Assembly: GCF_000144695.1 (NCBI RefSeq)
Contig: NC_014378.1
Coordinates: forward strand, 718,781-782,780
DNA length: 64,000 bases
Source of the DNA: Acetohalobium arabaticum DSM 5501
GTDB lineage: Bacteria; Bacillota; Halanaerobiia; Halobacteroidales; Acetohalobiaceae
Reading direction: 5' to 3'
The notes beneath the pieces were generated by a model, which saw nothing but the letters and a program-made list of their open reading frames with translations, ran no database searches and was not told the DNA's origin. Below are positions 8,567 to 16,107 of the stretch, piece by piece. A program made the position numbers and the translations under genes. How positions within the stretch are numbered: the first letter of the stretch is position 1; each line of letters opens with the position of its first letter.

Positions 8567-10336
8567 GTGCAGAAATCAACTTTAAAAAGAGGCTTACAGC
8601 TTTTAAGTTATGCTGGTAATTATGGTTGGGCAGTGGTGGGAGTAGTGATATCTGTCCTGATGTCTACTGTCTTTGTCTTACTGCCGCCCTGGTTGATTCG
8701 GTATGGTATTGATAATCTAATTATTGGAGAAAAACCGGAGTTTCTCTGGCTGTTGGGTTTAGCATTGGTAGGAATTACACTACTAAAAGGGGTAGTTGAT
8801 TTTGCTAAACGCTATGGTGCTGAATATATTGCCCAGAGAATTATTCATGATGTCCGTAGCCAGTTATATGATCATCTAAACCAGCTTTCATTTTCTTTTT
8901 ATGATTCTGCCCGCACTGGTGATATTATGTCGCGGATAACTGCTGATACTGATGCTTTAAGAAAATTTTTATCCAAAGTTAGCGTCTATGTATCAGGGAA
9001 TATTCTGACTATTATCGGGATTTTAGCAGTAATGATTTTTTGGAATCTCCAGTTAGCATTATTATATTTGATAATGGTACCTTTAATGGTTTATGGTATG
9101 TTTAAATATTCTACTCAGGTTAGGCCTATGTTTAGAAGAGTCAGATGTAAATTCTCTAATCTAACAGAGATTATTCAGGAGGATTTAAATGGAATAGAAA
9201 GTATTAAACTCTTTGGTCAGGAGAAGAAAGAAAAGGAAGACTTTATTCAGGAGAATCAAGAGTATGTTAATACCAGAATAGAAACTGCCCAGACTTCTGC
9301 TCTCTGGATGCCTTATGTGAACTTCTTAGTCGGTCTAGGCAGCTCTCTGGTAATTTGGTACGGTGGACGATTAGTAATCAGCGGAGAAATTTCCTTTGGA
9401 ATGTTGGTCGGATTTATCAGTTATATTGCGATGCTGCTTAGACCGGTTCGTCAGACGGGAATGATGATTAATTCTGCTACTCAGGCGGCTGCGGCAGCAG
9501 AGAGGATATTTGATATACTCCAGATGGAGCCTGAGATTCAAGAGGTCGATAATGCTTATGAGCTGCCACCAGTTGATGGTCGAGTAGAATATAGAGATGT
9601 CAGTTTTTCCTATCAACAGGATGAAGAGGTATTAACCGGAATAAATCTAACAGCAAAACCGGGTCAGCTGATAGCCATAGTAGGTCCTAGCGGTGCTGGA
9701 AAAAGTACACTGCTCCATCTTCTGCCCCGCTTTTATGATCCAGACCAGGGAGAGATATTGATTGATGGCCATAATATAAAAGAGCTTACTATCGGTAGTC
9801 TGCGGAGCCAGATTGGAATAGTTCTTCAGGACACCTTCTTATTTGCAGCTTCAATTAAGGATAATATCTCTTATGGACGTCCAGAGGCTTCGATGGAAGA
9901 GATTATTGAAGCAGCCAAGATAGCCCAGATCAACGACTATATCCAGTCGCTGCCGTTAGGTTATGAAACACCAGTAGGGGAGGAAGGAGTCAACCTTTCC
10001 GGGGGGCAGAAACAGAGGCTGGCTATGGCCCGGGTGCTTTTAACAGATCCCCAGTTACTTCTACTTGATGAACCGACTTCCAGTCTGGATGCCGAAACTG
10101 AAGAGCAGATGCAGCAGGCTTTATCTGAAGTTATCAAAGGTAGAACTACATTCATAATTGCCCATAGATTATGGACAGTTGAGAGAGCCGATCAGATTTT
10201 AGTAATCGACAATGGCAGGATTGTAGAGCAGGGTAGCCACGAAGAGTTGGTTTCGGCTGACAGGTTATATAGTCAACTCTACAGCCGTAGTTTAAGTGAT
10301 AGACTAATAAGTGAAACGGCAGGTGATAAGAGATGA
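8567..10336 (+). CDS. ABC exporter half-transporter 1 (ATP-binding and permease)
   Basis: This 589-residue half-transporter has an N-terminal six-helix type-1 exporter domain (about 1-320) and a C-terminal nucleotide-binding domain. The NBD shows Walker A GPSGAGKST (near residue 378), Q-loop LQDTFLF, signature LSGGQKQRLAMAR, Walker B LLLLDEPTSSLD with the catalytic Glu intact, and switch IAHRLWT. It starts at GTG 8567; the ATG of the next gene overlaps its stop by 4 nt, so the two halves are coupled and probably form a heterodimer. Likely roles are multidrug or lipid export; the substrate cannot be read from the sequence. Confidence 0.93.
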   Translation: MQKSTLKRGLQLLSYAGNYGWAVVGVVISVLMSTVFVLLPPWLIRYGIDNLIIGEKPEFLWLLGLALVGITLLKGVVDFAKRYGAEYIAQRIIHDVRSQLYDHLNQLSFSFYDSARTGDIMSRITADTDALRKFLSKVSVYVSGNILTIIGILAVMIFWNLQLALLYLIMVPLMVYGMFKYSTQVRPMFRRVRCKFSNLTEIIQEDLNGIESIKLFGQEKKEKEDFIQENQEYVNTRIETAQTSALWMPYVNFLVGLGSSLVIWYGGRLVISGEISFGMLVGFISYIAMLLRPVRQTGMMINSATQAAAAAERIFDILQMEPEIQEVDNAYELPPVDGRVEYRDVSFSYQQDEEVLTGINLTAKPGQLIAIVGPSGAGKSTLLHLLPRFYDPDQGEILIDGHNIKELTIGSLRSQIGIVLQDTFLFAASIKDNISYGRPEASMEEIIEAAKIAQINDYIQSLPLGYETPVGEEGVNLSGGQKQRLAMARVLLTDPQLLLLDEPTSSLDAETEEQMQQALSEVIKGRTTFIIAHRLWTVERADQILVIDNGRIVEQGSHEELVSADRLYSQLYSRSLSDRLISETAGDKR

Positions 10337-12123
10337 AAGGCCGTTTTAGAAGGCATTTAATGTCAGATGAGGAAGACGATTTTCAGCTATCAGAGTTAAA
10401 CTGGAAGCTGTTTAGATTTTTATTTAGTTACCTTAAACCTTATTCTAAAAGGTTACTGCTGGCTTCCATAGCAATGTTAATGGTAACAGTAACAACTTTA
10501 GCTGGTCCATATTTGAGTAAGCTGGCAGTTGATGATTACATTATGGTTGGAGACTTGGCTGGTTTAAATCGAATATTCATTCTAATGATTATTTCTTATG
10601 GAGTACTTTGGTTTTCATCTTATTGGCAGAGATATCTGGCCAGTTGGGTCGGCCAGCAGATTGTAGGTAAGATCAGGAAGGATTTTTATTCTAAGCTCCA
10701 GCGATTATCAATTGATTTCTTCTATCAGCAGAGAAAAGGAGATATTATTTCTCGGTTGACTCATGATGTTAATGCCTTGTCGGACCTTTTAACTACAGGA
10801 TTTATAAATCTTTTAAATGATTTCTTTACTTTAAGCGGAATAGTAGTTATTATGCTGTTGTTGAATTTAAAACTGGCTTTGGTAAGCTTTATTACCATTC
10901 CGGTTATTCTCTTTGTTGTCTCCTATCTCGGTAAAAAAATGCGGCGGGCTTATAGGGATGTGCGCCAGAAATTGGCCCAGTTGAATGCTGATGTAGAGGA
11001 GAGTATTTCGAATATCAGAATTGTGCAAGCCTTAAACCGTGAAGCAGTTAATACTGGTGAATTCAAAAAGTTAAGCTGGAAGAATCTCAAGGCCAATCTT
11101 AAGGCAGTATCGATTTTAGCTGTTTTATTTCCAACTATATCCCTTAGTAAGGTATTAGGGGAGGTTTTAGTGCTCTGGTATGGAGGCTGGGGAGTAGTAA
11201 AGGGAAGTATTACTTTAGGAGTAGTAGTTGCCTTTTTAGGCTATGTTCGCCGCTTCTTTGCTCCTTTAGCCAACTTAAGCCAGGTCTATAATACCTATCA
11301 ATCGGCCGGAGCAGCATTAGAACGAATCTATGAATACATTCTGCTTGAGCCGGAAATTAAAGAGCCAGCAGAGCCGCTGGTTCCTGAAGGAGGATTTAGT
11401 GGTGAGATAGACTTTGTGGATGTAGACTTTGCTTATGATCAGGAGCCGGTAATTAAAGGTTTTAATCTGCATTTAGATTCAGGCGACAACTTTGCTTTAG
11501 TAGGTAAGACAGGCGCTGGCAAGACAACAGTTATCAATCTTTTGACTAGACTTTATGATGTAGACAGTGGCGAGATTTTGCTTGATGGGATTGACCTAAG
11601 GAAGATTTCATTTGAATCATTAAGAGAAGTAATCGGTGTTGTTTCTCAGAATGTATTCTTATTTAATACTTCAATCAAAGAGAATATAAAGTACGGCAAT
11701 CCGAAGGTAACAGAAAAAGAGGTAATTAAAGCTGCCCAAAAAGTACATGCTCACGACTTCATAACCGGACTGCCTGAGGGCTATGAAACAGAAGTAGGCG
11801 AGAAAGGAGTTAAGCTTTCCGGCGGCCAGAAACAGCTTATTTCCTTTGCCCGGACGTTATTGGCCGATCCTCAGATTTTAATTTTAGATGAGGCTACTTC
11901 CAGTGTTGATGCCTATACAGAGATGTTGATTCAACAGGCTTTAGATGAATTACTGGCTGGTCGGACAGCAATAATGATTGCTCACCGTTTTTCAACTTTA
12001 AAAAAAGCAGAGAAAATCGGAGTATTAGAAGAGGGGAGATTAACTTCAGTAGGCTCTCATCAGGAAGTATTAGAAGAGAACAGTACCTATCAAGAGCTAT
12101 ATCAGAAGCAGTTAATTAAATAA
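10333..12123 (+). CDS. ABC exporter half-transporter 2 (ATP-binding and permease)
   Basis: This is the partner half-transporter of 596 residues: an N-terminal acidic tail (MSDEEDDFQLSE), a six-helix domain and an NBD. Motifs are Walker A GKTGAGKTT, signature LSGGQKQLISFAR, Walker B ILILDEATSSVD and switch IAHRFST. The catalytic Glu and His are present in both halves, so both ATP sites could be competent, unlike heterodimeric exporters with one degenerate site. ATG 10333 overlaps the previous stop (ATGA). An alternative start at ATG 10363 (MSDEED) is possible. Confidence 0.93.
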   Translation: MKGRFRRHLMSDEEDDFQLSELNWKLFRFLFSYLKPYSKRLLLASIAMLMVTVTTLAGPYLSKLAVDDYIMVGDLAGLNRIFILMIISYGVLWFSSYWQRYLASWVGQQIVGKIRKDFYSKLQRLSIDFFYQQRKGDIISRLTHDVNALSDLLTTGFINLLNDFFTLSGIVVIMLLLNLKLALVSFITIPVILFVVSYLGKKMRRAYRDVRQKLAQLNADVEESISNIRIVQALNREAVNTGEFKKLSWKNLKANLKAVSILAVLFPTISLSKVLGEVLVLWYGGWGVVKGSITLGVVVAFLGYVRRFFAPLANLSQVYNTYQSAGAALERIYEYILLEPEIKEPAEPLVPEGGFSGEIDFVDVDFAYDQEPVIKGFNLHLDSGDNFALVGKTGAGKTTVINLLTRLYDVDSGEILLDGIDLRKISFESLREVIGVVSQNVFLFNTSIKENIKYGNPKVTEKEVIKAAQKVHAHDFITGLPEGYETEVGEKGVKLSGGQKQLISFARTLLADPQILILDEATSSVDAYTEMLIQQALDELLAGRTAIMIAHRFSTLKKAEKIGVLEEGRLTSVGSHQEVLEENSTYQELYQKQLIK

Positions 12124-12146
12124 GAGCTAAATAAGCAGATAAAAGA

Positions 12147-12174
12147 TTGACATTTTAATTTAGTCTGTTATAAT
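12147..12174 (+). promoter_or_regulatory. Sigma-A-type promoter of the permease/arsR operon
   Basis: A consensus -35 TTGACA (12147-12152) and -10 TATAAT (12169-12174) are separated by 16 nt. The -10 box runs into the operator palindrome at 12170-12203. It lies just upstream of the first permease gene. Confidence 0.85.
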
Positions 12175-12203
12175 TTAATTAAGTGACCACTTAATTAAAT
12201 TAT
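12170..12203. promoter_or_regulatory. 34-bp palindromic operator, probable ArsR-family site
   Basis: Two 16-nt arms (ataatttaattaagtg and its exact complement) are separated by 2 nt, giving a perfect inverted repeat. It covers the -10 box and the start of transcription, where a bound repressor would block RNA polymerase. The only regulator gene nearby is the ArsR-type gene at 13288, so autoregulation of the three-gene unit is the likely reading. The palindrome is directly visible; the identity of the bound protein is inference. Confidence 0.75.
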
Positions 12204-12220
12204 AAGGAGGAATATAGTCA

Positions 12221-12700
12221 TTGTTTTATGTCGTAATTTCAGTTTTAATTATTATTCTCTTTATCAAAGACCGAGAGAAGACTGTCACCGGAGTTAAGAA
12301 AGGGATTAAGAAGTTAATCAAAAATCTCCCGGCCTTTCTTAATATGATGATTTTAGTGGCTATTTCGCTTTATTTTGTTTCTGATGAGGTTCTAGTTGCT
12401 TATTTAGGTCAGGACAGTGGTATATCGGGCCTCTTTTTGGCCAGCTTCTTGGGCTCTATCACTCTAATGCCTGGCTTTATTGCTTTTCCGCTGTCAGGGC
12501 TGTTGTTGGAGAAAGGCGTAAGTTATACAGTTATTGCTCTCTTTACGACTACTTTAATGATGGTAGGAGTCTTAACCTATCCTGTAGAAAAGGAATTCTT
12601 TGGTCGAAAGGTAACAATTATTAGAAATAGTTTGAGCCTGCTGATTGCTTTAATAGTTTCTTTATTGGTTGGACTCTTTTATGGTGAGGTGATGATCTAA
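12221..12700 (+). CDS. Half-size ArsP/UPF0718-like permease, first half
   Basis: This 159-residue membrane protein has about four or five hydrophobic segments and a glycine/proline-rich motif (SFLGSITLMPGFIAFPLSG) like the repeated motif in the COG0701/ArsP_1 permease family, which exports organoarsenicals or other anions. Full-length members are about 300 residues; here the two halves are separate genes, and the next gene supplies the second. It starts at TTG 12221 behind aaggagg (about 12204-12210). The last A of its TAA stop is the A of the next gene's ATG. Confidence 0.75.
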   Translation: MFYVVISVLIIILFIKDREKTVTGVKKGIKKLIKNLPAFLNMMILVAISLYFVSDEVLVAYLGQDSGISGLFLASFLGSITLMPGFIAFPLSGLLLEKGVSYTVIALFTTTLMMVGVLTYPVEKEFFGRKVTIIRNSLSLLIALIVSLLVGLFYGEVMI

Positions 12701-13224
12701 TGCTGCAGATGCTGAAGCGGTATTTATTAACAATTATATTCTTTACTTTTGTCAGCGGTAGTTTCTTATTTGGCTATAGCCCCGGTGAAGAGATTTACTT
12801 TAATTTCTTTGATTTTTTGCTGACTATGCTTAAGTTTCTGCCGGCCGTCTTTATTCTGATCGGTCTTTTTGATGTCTGGGTTGATAGAGAGGTGATTGAA
12901 AAACATTTAGGTGATAATTCATCAGTTTCGTCTTATTTCTGGGCGATTTTATTAGCTGGAACTACTGTTGGCGGTCTCTATATAACCTTTCCTGTTGCCC
13001 ATGCTATGTGGAAGAAAGGGGCTAGCTTGAGAATCATCTTTACTTATATTGGAGCAGCCGCCATCTGTAGAATTCCAATGACACTCTTTGAAGCTTCTTA
13101 TGTCGGGACTAAGTTTACCTTAATTCGTTTATTAGTTTCAGTTCCGTTAGTAATATTAACCAGTATTCTATTAGAGAAGTATCTTAATCAGAAAGATTAT
13201 GAGCTTAAGAATAACTTATCATAA
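12700..13224 (+). CDS. Half-size ArsP/UPF0718-like permease, second half
   Basis: This 174-residue membrane protein has an equivalent glycine-rich motif (ILLAGTTVGGLYITFPVAH) in a predicted helix pair, matching the second repeat of the permease family. It overlaps the preceding half by 1 nt, implying equimolar synthesis and a heteromeric pore. Adjacent to an ArsR-type regulator, it is likely a metalloid or metal-responsive efflux system. The exact substrate is unknown. Confidence 0.72.
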   Translation: MLQMLKRYLLTIIFFTFVSGSFLFGYSPGEEIYFNFFDFLLTMLKFLPAVFILIGLFDVWVDREVIEKHLGDNSSVSSYFWAILLAGTTVGGLYITFPVAHAMWKKGASLRIIFTYIGAAAICRIPMTLFEASYVGTKFTLIRLLVSVPLVILTSILLEKYLNQKDYELKNNLS

Positions 13225-13233
13225 TAACTCAGG

Positions 13234-13262
13234 TTGTTCTTTCCTGTTTGGTATTATATAAT
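13234..13262 (+). promoter_or_regulatory. Possible separate promoter for arsR-type gene
   Basis: TTGTTC (13234-13239) and TATAAT (13257-13262) are 17 nt apart in the 63-nt gap before the regulator gene. The -35 is imperfect, so the regulator may also be read from the upstream permease promoter. Confidence 0.45.
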
Positions 13263-13287
13263 CTAAGTACTAATTGAATCGATAGGG

Positions 13288-13602
13288 GTGATTATACTGC
13301 AGGATCTACTTGTAGGTTTGAAAGCAATTGCTGATGAAAAGAGGTTGAAATTAGTAAACTTACTGTTAAAACAGGATTACTGTGTCGGGGCTTTAGCTAA
13401 AGAATTAGAAATTTCCAAGTCTGCTGTTTCCCAGCATTTGAAAGTCCTTCGTGAATCAGAGCTTGTCATCGGGGAAAAGAGAGGTTACTGGGTCCACTAT
13501 TCTGTTCAGGAAGATAAGCTAATCGAGTTAGCTGATGGATTGAAAGGACTTATTACTGAGTCTAAGTCTCAGTCAACTGGATGCTGCCACCATTCTGATT
13601 AA
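13288..13602 (+). CDS. ArsR/SmtB-family transcriptional regulator
   Basis: This 104-residue winged-helix regulator shows LVGLKAIADEKRLKLVNLL, the recognition helix region KELEISKSAVSQHLKVLRESELV, and the wing GEKRGYWVHYSV. The usual CVC metal site in the recognition helix is here DYCVGAL, with only one Cys. A separate C-terminal tail TGCCHHSD could supply thiol and imidazole ligands. GTG 13288 is the annotated start, but aggggtg at 13284-13290 would be ideally placed for CTG 13297, so the N-terminus is uncertain. It probably represses the permease operon through the palindrome at 12170-12203. Confidence 0.88.
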   Translation: MIILQDLLVGLKAIADEKRLKLVNLLLKQDYCVGALAKELEISKSAVSQHLKVLRESELVIGEKRGYWVHYSVQEDKLIELADGLKGLITESKSQSTGCCHHSD

Positions 13603-13610
13603 GCTAGAAG

Positions 13611-14933
13611 TTACAGTATTAAGTTAACGACCTTCCAAGCGGTAGAATCCAGAACTTTCTTTTTAAAGTAACTTTTGGCCTGGAAGAATAAATATCCTTT
13701 ACGTTTTAATGGCGGAGTACCGATAATAGCTTCAATAATATTCTGCTTGTCTTTGGTCTCAACCCGTTTACAGGAGAGTTGGTCAGCCTTGGTAGGCAGT
13801 ATTTTTATAGAAGCGCTGTTAGCATCTTTAACAGGAGTAATAGTAAAGTCTATAATTTCTCTCTGTTTTTTAACTCTGGAGCTTAATAGAATATAGAGTT
13901 TAATTCTGAAGCTGTAGCGGGGTGAACACTTAGATTTGGTTATTAACTTTACATTTAATTGATCTGGCTGCTGTAAACTAAGCTCTATTCTTTTAATATC
14001 TCCGCCTGGCCGGCGTCTGCGTTTTTTGGTATTGGCTGTTGGTTCTTTATATGCCAGGATTTTAGATTCAATTGGATTGCTGGCTGGTAATTCAAGTTGA
14101 CGGATATCATCTACAATAAATATTTCATTATTTGTGATAAAACTGAAAAGATACTTCTTAGTTACTTTCAGCTGGGATTTATATTCTTTAAGTGCTGTTA
14201 ATTTGGTAGTCTGCTGGCTGGAATTGAGATTGAAACGGCTCCAGTTTATAACATCATTATTAAGTTCACTAGGCGGTAGTATATCTTCTCTGTTAGAAAT
14301 AGGCCAGCTTCCCTTATGGGTAAGATATTGATAGATAGCTGGATCAACTGCTAATTTATTATCCAGCTTTAGCTTAGCTAAAGCATAATGGAGAAAGTTA
14401 TAGGCTGCCCAGTGGTCTGCATGGTCATCAAACGGGGAGGAAATAAATATCTTAGTTGGTTTCTCTGTGGAGAGAATTTCTGTTAAGTCTTCGACAAGAT
14501 TTTTGCCCGTATAAGGGCGAGCCGGTTTATAGGTTAAGTCATAGGGATTGGTCATAGAACCGGTATAACGAGAAAAATAGGTATTTTCATTATGCCAGTA
14601 GTCACTCCACAGAAATTCCAGGCCGCGGTCAGGATAGCCTAGGAAATAGATACTTTCCTTACTAAGTCCTAATTGTTTGAGTGCGTTAATTGCTTCTTGC
14701 TGTCTTAGCTTGCCGAATTCTTGAAACTTCTGGTGGGATAGAAAGGGACGGCGAAAGTTTCGGACAGCAGCCCAGCGGAAACTGTCTCCATTGGTTAAAA
14801 ATACTACTCTGGATTCAATATTTTTAGCTACAGCTTCTTGAATCAATCCTCCACAGCTCAATAGTTCATCGTCACAGTGAGGAGCTAAGATCATGATTTG
14901 GTCTGAAGTTTTATTTAAGGTTATTCCTTCCAA
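13611..14933 (-). CDS. PIG-L/LmbE-family N-acyl deacetylase with C-terminal extension
   Basis: The N-terminal 230 residues form a zinc-dependent PIG-L deacetylase: PHCDDELLSCGG supplies the first metal ligands, and the DDHADHWA motif supplies the second His. Such enzymes deacetylate sugars such as N-acetylglucosaminyl conjugates. The C-terminal 200 residues contain a basic patch (KKRRRRPGGD) and a segment I do not recognise. It starts at TTG 14933 (complement strand) 7 nt from AAAGGAGG. It follows the formyltransferase gene by 29 nt, so the two form an operon that faces the arsR gene convergently. Confidence 0.85.
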   Translation of the reverse strand: MEGITLNKTSDQIMILAPHCDDELLSCGGLIQEAVAKNIESRVVFLTNGDSFRWAAVRNFRRPFLSHQKFQEFGKLRQQEAINALKQLGLSKESIYFLGYPDRGLEFLWSDYWHNENTYFSRYTGSMTNPYDLTYKPARPYTGKNLVEDLTEILSTEKPTKIFISSPFDDHADHWAAYNFLHYALAKLKLDNKLAVDPAIYQYLTHKGSWPISNREDILPPSELNNDVINWSRFNLNSSQQTTKLTALKEYKSQLKVTKKYLFSFITNNEIFIVDDIRQLELPASNPIESKILAYKEPTANTKKRRRRPGGDIKRIELSLQQPDQLNVKLITKSKCSPRYSFRIKLYILLSSRVKKQREIIDFTITPVKDANSASIKILPTKADQLSCKRVETKDKQNIIEAIIGTPPLKRKGYLFFQAKSYFKKKVLDSTAWKVVNLIL

Positions 14934-14962
14934 TATAAAGCCTCCTTTAAAACAATTATAAA

Positions 14963-15757
14963 TTAAATTAACCGCTTTCCTTTAGCTTTAAATTTTTCTA
15001 CATCTTTTTTAGTAGGGAAGGAAAAGTAAGATCCTTCTATATCAGGCAGCGGTCTGAATTCAACTTCATTATTGAAAAACTTAAGTAAGACTTCTCCTAA
15101 CGCCTCTGCTGCTTTAATCTTAGTCTGACAGACTAGATCATCGAGAGTCATATCAGATTTAATTTTAGTCTTTTTCTGCATAATTATATCTCCCTTATCC
15201 AGCTTTGTTATCATGCGGTGGATTGTTAAGACTGAGTATTCTTCGCCGTGATACATCTGCCAGAAGTTAGGCATCATTCCTCTATATCTTGGCAGCGGTG
15301 CGCTGTGGATATTGATACAGCCGTATTTAGGAGCAGTCAGGATTTGTTCTTTAAAGATCTGTGTAGCAGAAGCAGAGACTACTAAATCTATCTGATTATC
15401 AGTTATGAAGTCGATAAATTCCTGTGAATTTATATCTGAATAGGATAGAACTTCGATATTATACTTTTTAGCTAGAGCTGGAATTGATAAAAAATTATCC
15501 TTCAGTCCTACTCTGTATCGGAGGTAGTTTAGCTGTTTTTTGAGATAACGCAAAGCCTGTTTACTAAAATCAATTGGACCATAAAAGTTATATAGCTGTT
15601 TAAGTAAATTCCAGATTGAACTTCTCCCCAGCGGTTGTTGAATGACTATGCCTTCAATTTCAATTTTATTTTGGTGTTGAATATAGAATTTAAAGAATTT
15701 CTTAAATAATAAAGGAAGATAAAAGGGATCATGCTGGGTTACAATAATAATTTTCAT
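14963..15757 (-). CDS. Formyltransferase-family protein (methionyl-tRNA formyltransferase-like)
   Basis: The family core is visible as DLVVSASATQIF, the catalytic segment INIHSAPLPRYRGMMPNFW (Asn-His plus the LPxYRG loop), and the later Asp in KLDKGDIIMQ. The length (about 264 residues) is shorter than Met-tRNA formyltransferase, and there is an unusual N-terminal 90 residues. It is therefore more like sugar-amine formyltransferases such as those of nucleotide-sugar pathways. I chose ATG 15757 because AGGTGA lies 5 nt upstream; GTG 15766 is less well placed. Paired with a deacetylase, it suggests deacetylation followed by N-formylation of an amino sugar; this pathway is inferred. Confidence 0.75.
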   Translation of the reverse strand: MKIIIVTQHDPFYLPLLFKKFFKFYIQHQNKIEIEGIVIQQPLGRSSIWNLLKQLYNFYGPIDFSKQALRYLKKQLNYLRYRVGLKDNFLSIPALAKKYNIEVLSYSDINSQEFIDFITDNQIDLVVSASATQIFKEQILTAPKYGCINIHSAPLPRYRGMMPNFWQMYHGEEYSVLTIHRMITKLDKGDIIMQKKTKIKSDMTLDDLVCQTKIKAAEALGEVLLKFFNNEVEFRPLPDIEGSYFSFPTKKDVEKFKAKGKRLI

Positions 15758-16107
15758 TATCCTCACCTACCTTATGTTTAGTATATAGAAAAAAGAATTC
15801 ATAATCCACTTGTAATCAAGTTCTAATCTAAATAATAGGTTATTTGATTATAATATGATTTTTTGATAAAATATGTTATTGTAGGTTTTTAGATATAATT
15901 ATAAATTTTAATTTTTTACTAGCTACATGGCTTATATTTGTTAGTTATTATATCATAGTTTCACAGATCAAAAAGGGGGGATAAACAGATTATTAATTAG
16001 ATTTGAGGAGAGAGAAGGGACTAATATTTAAATAAATAATTTAAAGAAGTAGAGAATAGATAAGCAGTAACAACAAGGTGAGCTTAATTATTCTTAGGAG
16101 GGTTATT
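15758..16107. other. AT-rich intergenic region between divergent genes
   Basis: This 350-nt stretch separates the formyltransferase (minus strand) from the OPT transporter (plus strand). It is strongly AT-rich. I see TATAAT-like hexamers (for example 15894-15899) but no -35 at a good distance, no clear inverted repeat and no open reading frame. The taggagg ribosome site for the OPT gene lies at 16095-16101. Confidence 0.5.

Noticed and set aside
15843-15900. TATAAT-like boxes upstream of the OPT gene
   Set aside because: They arise easily in such AT-rich DNA and none has a -35 box at 16-18 nt.
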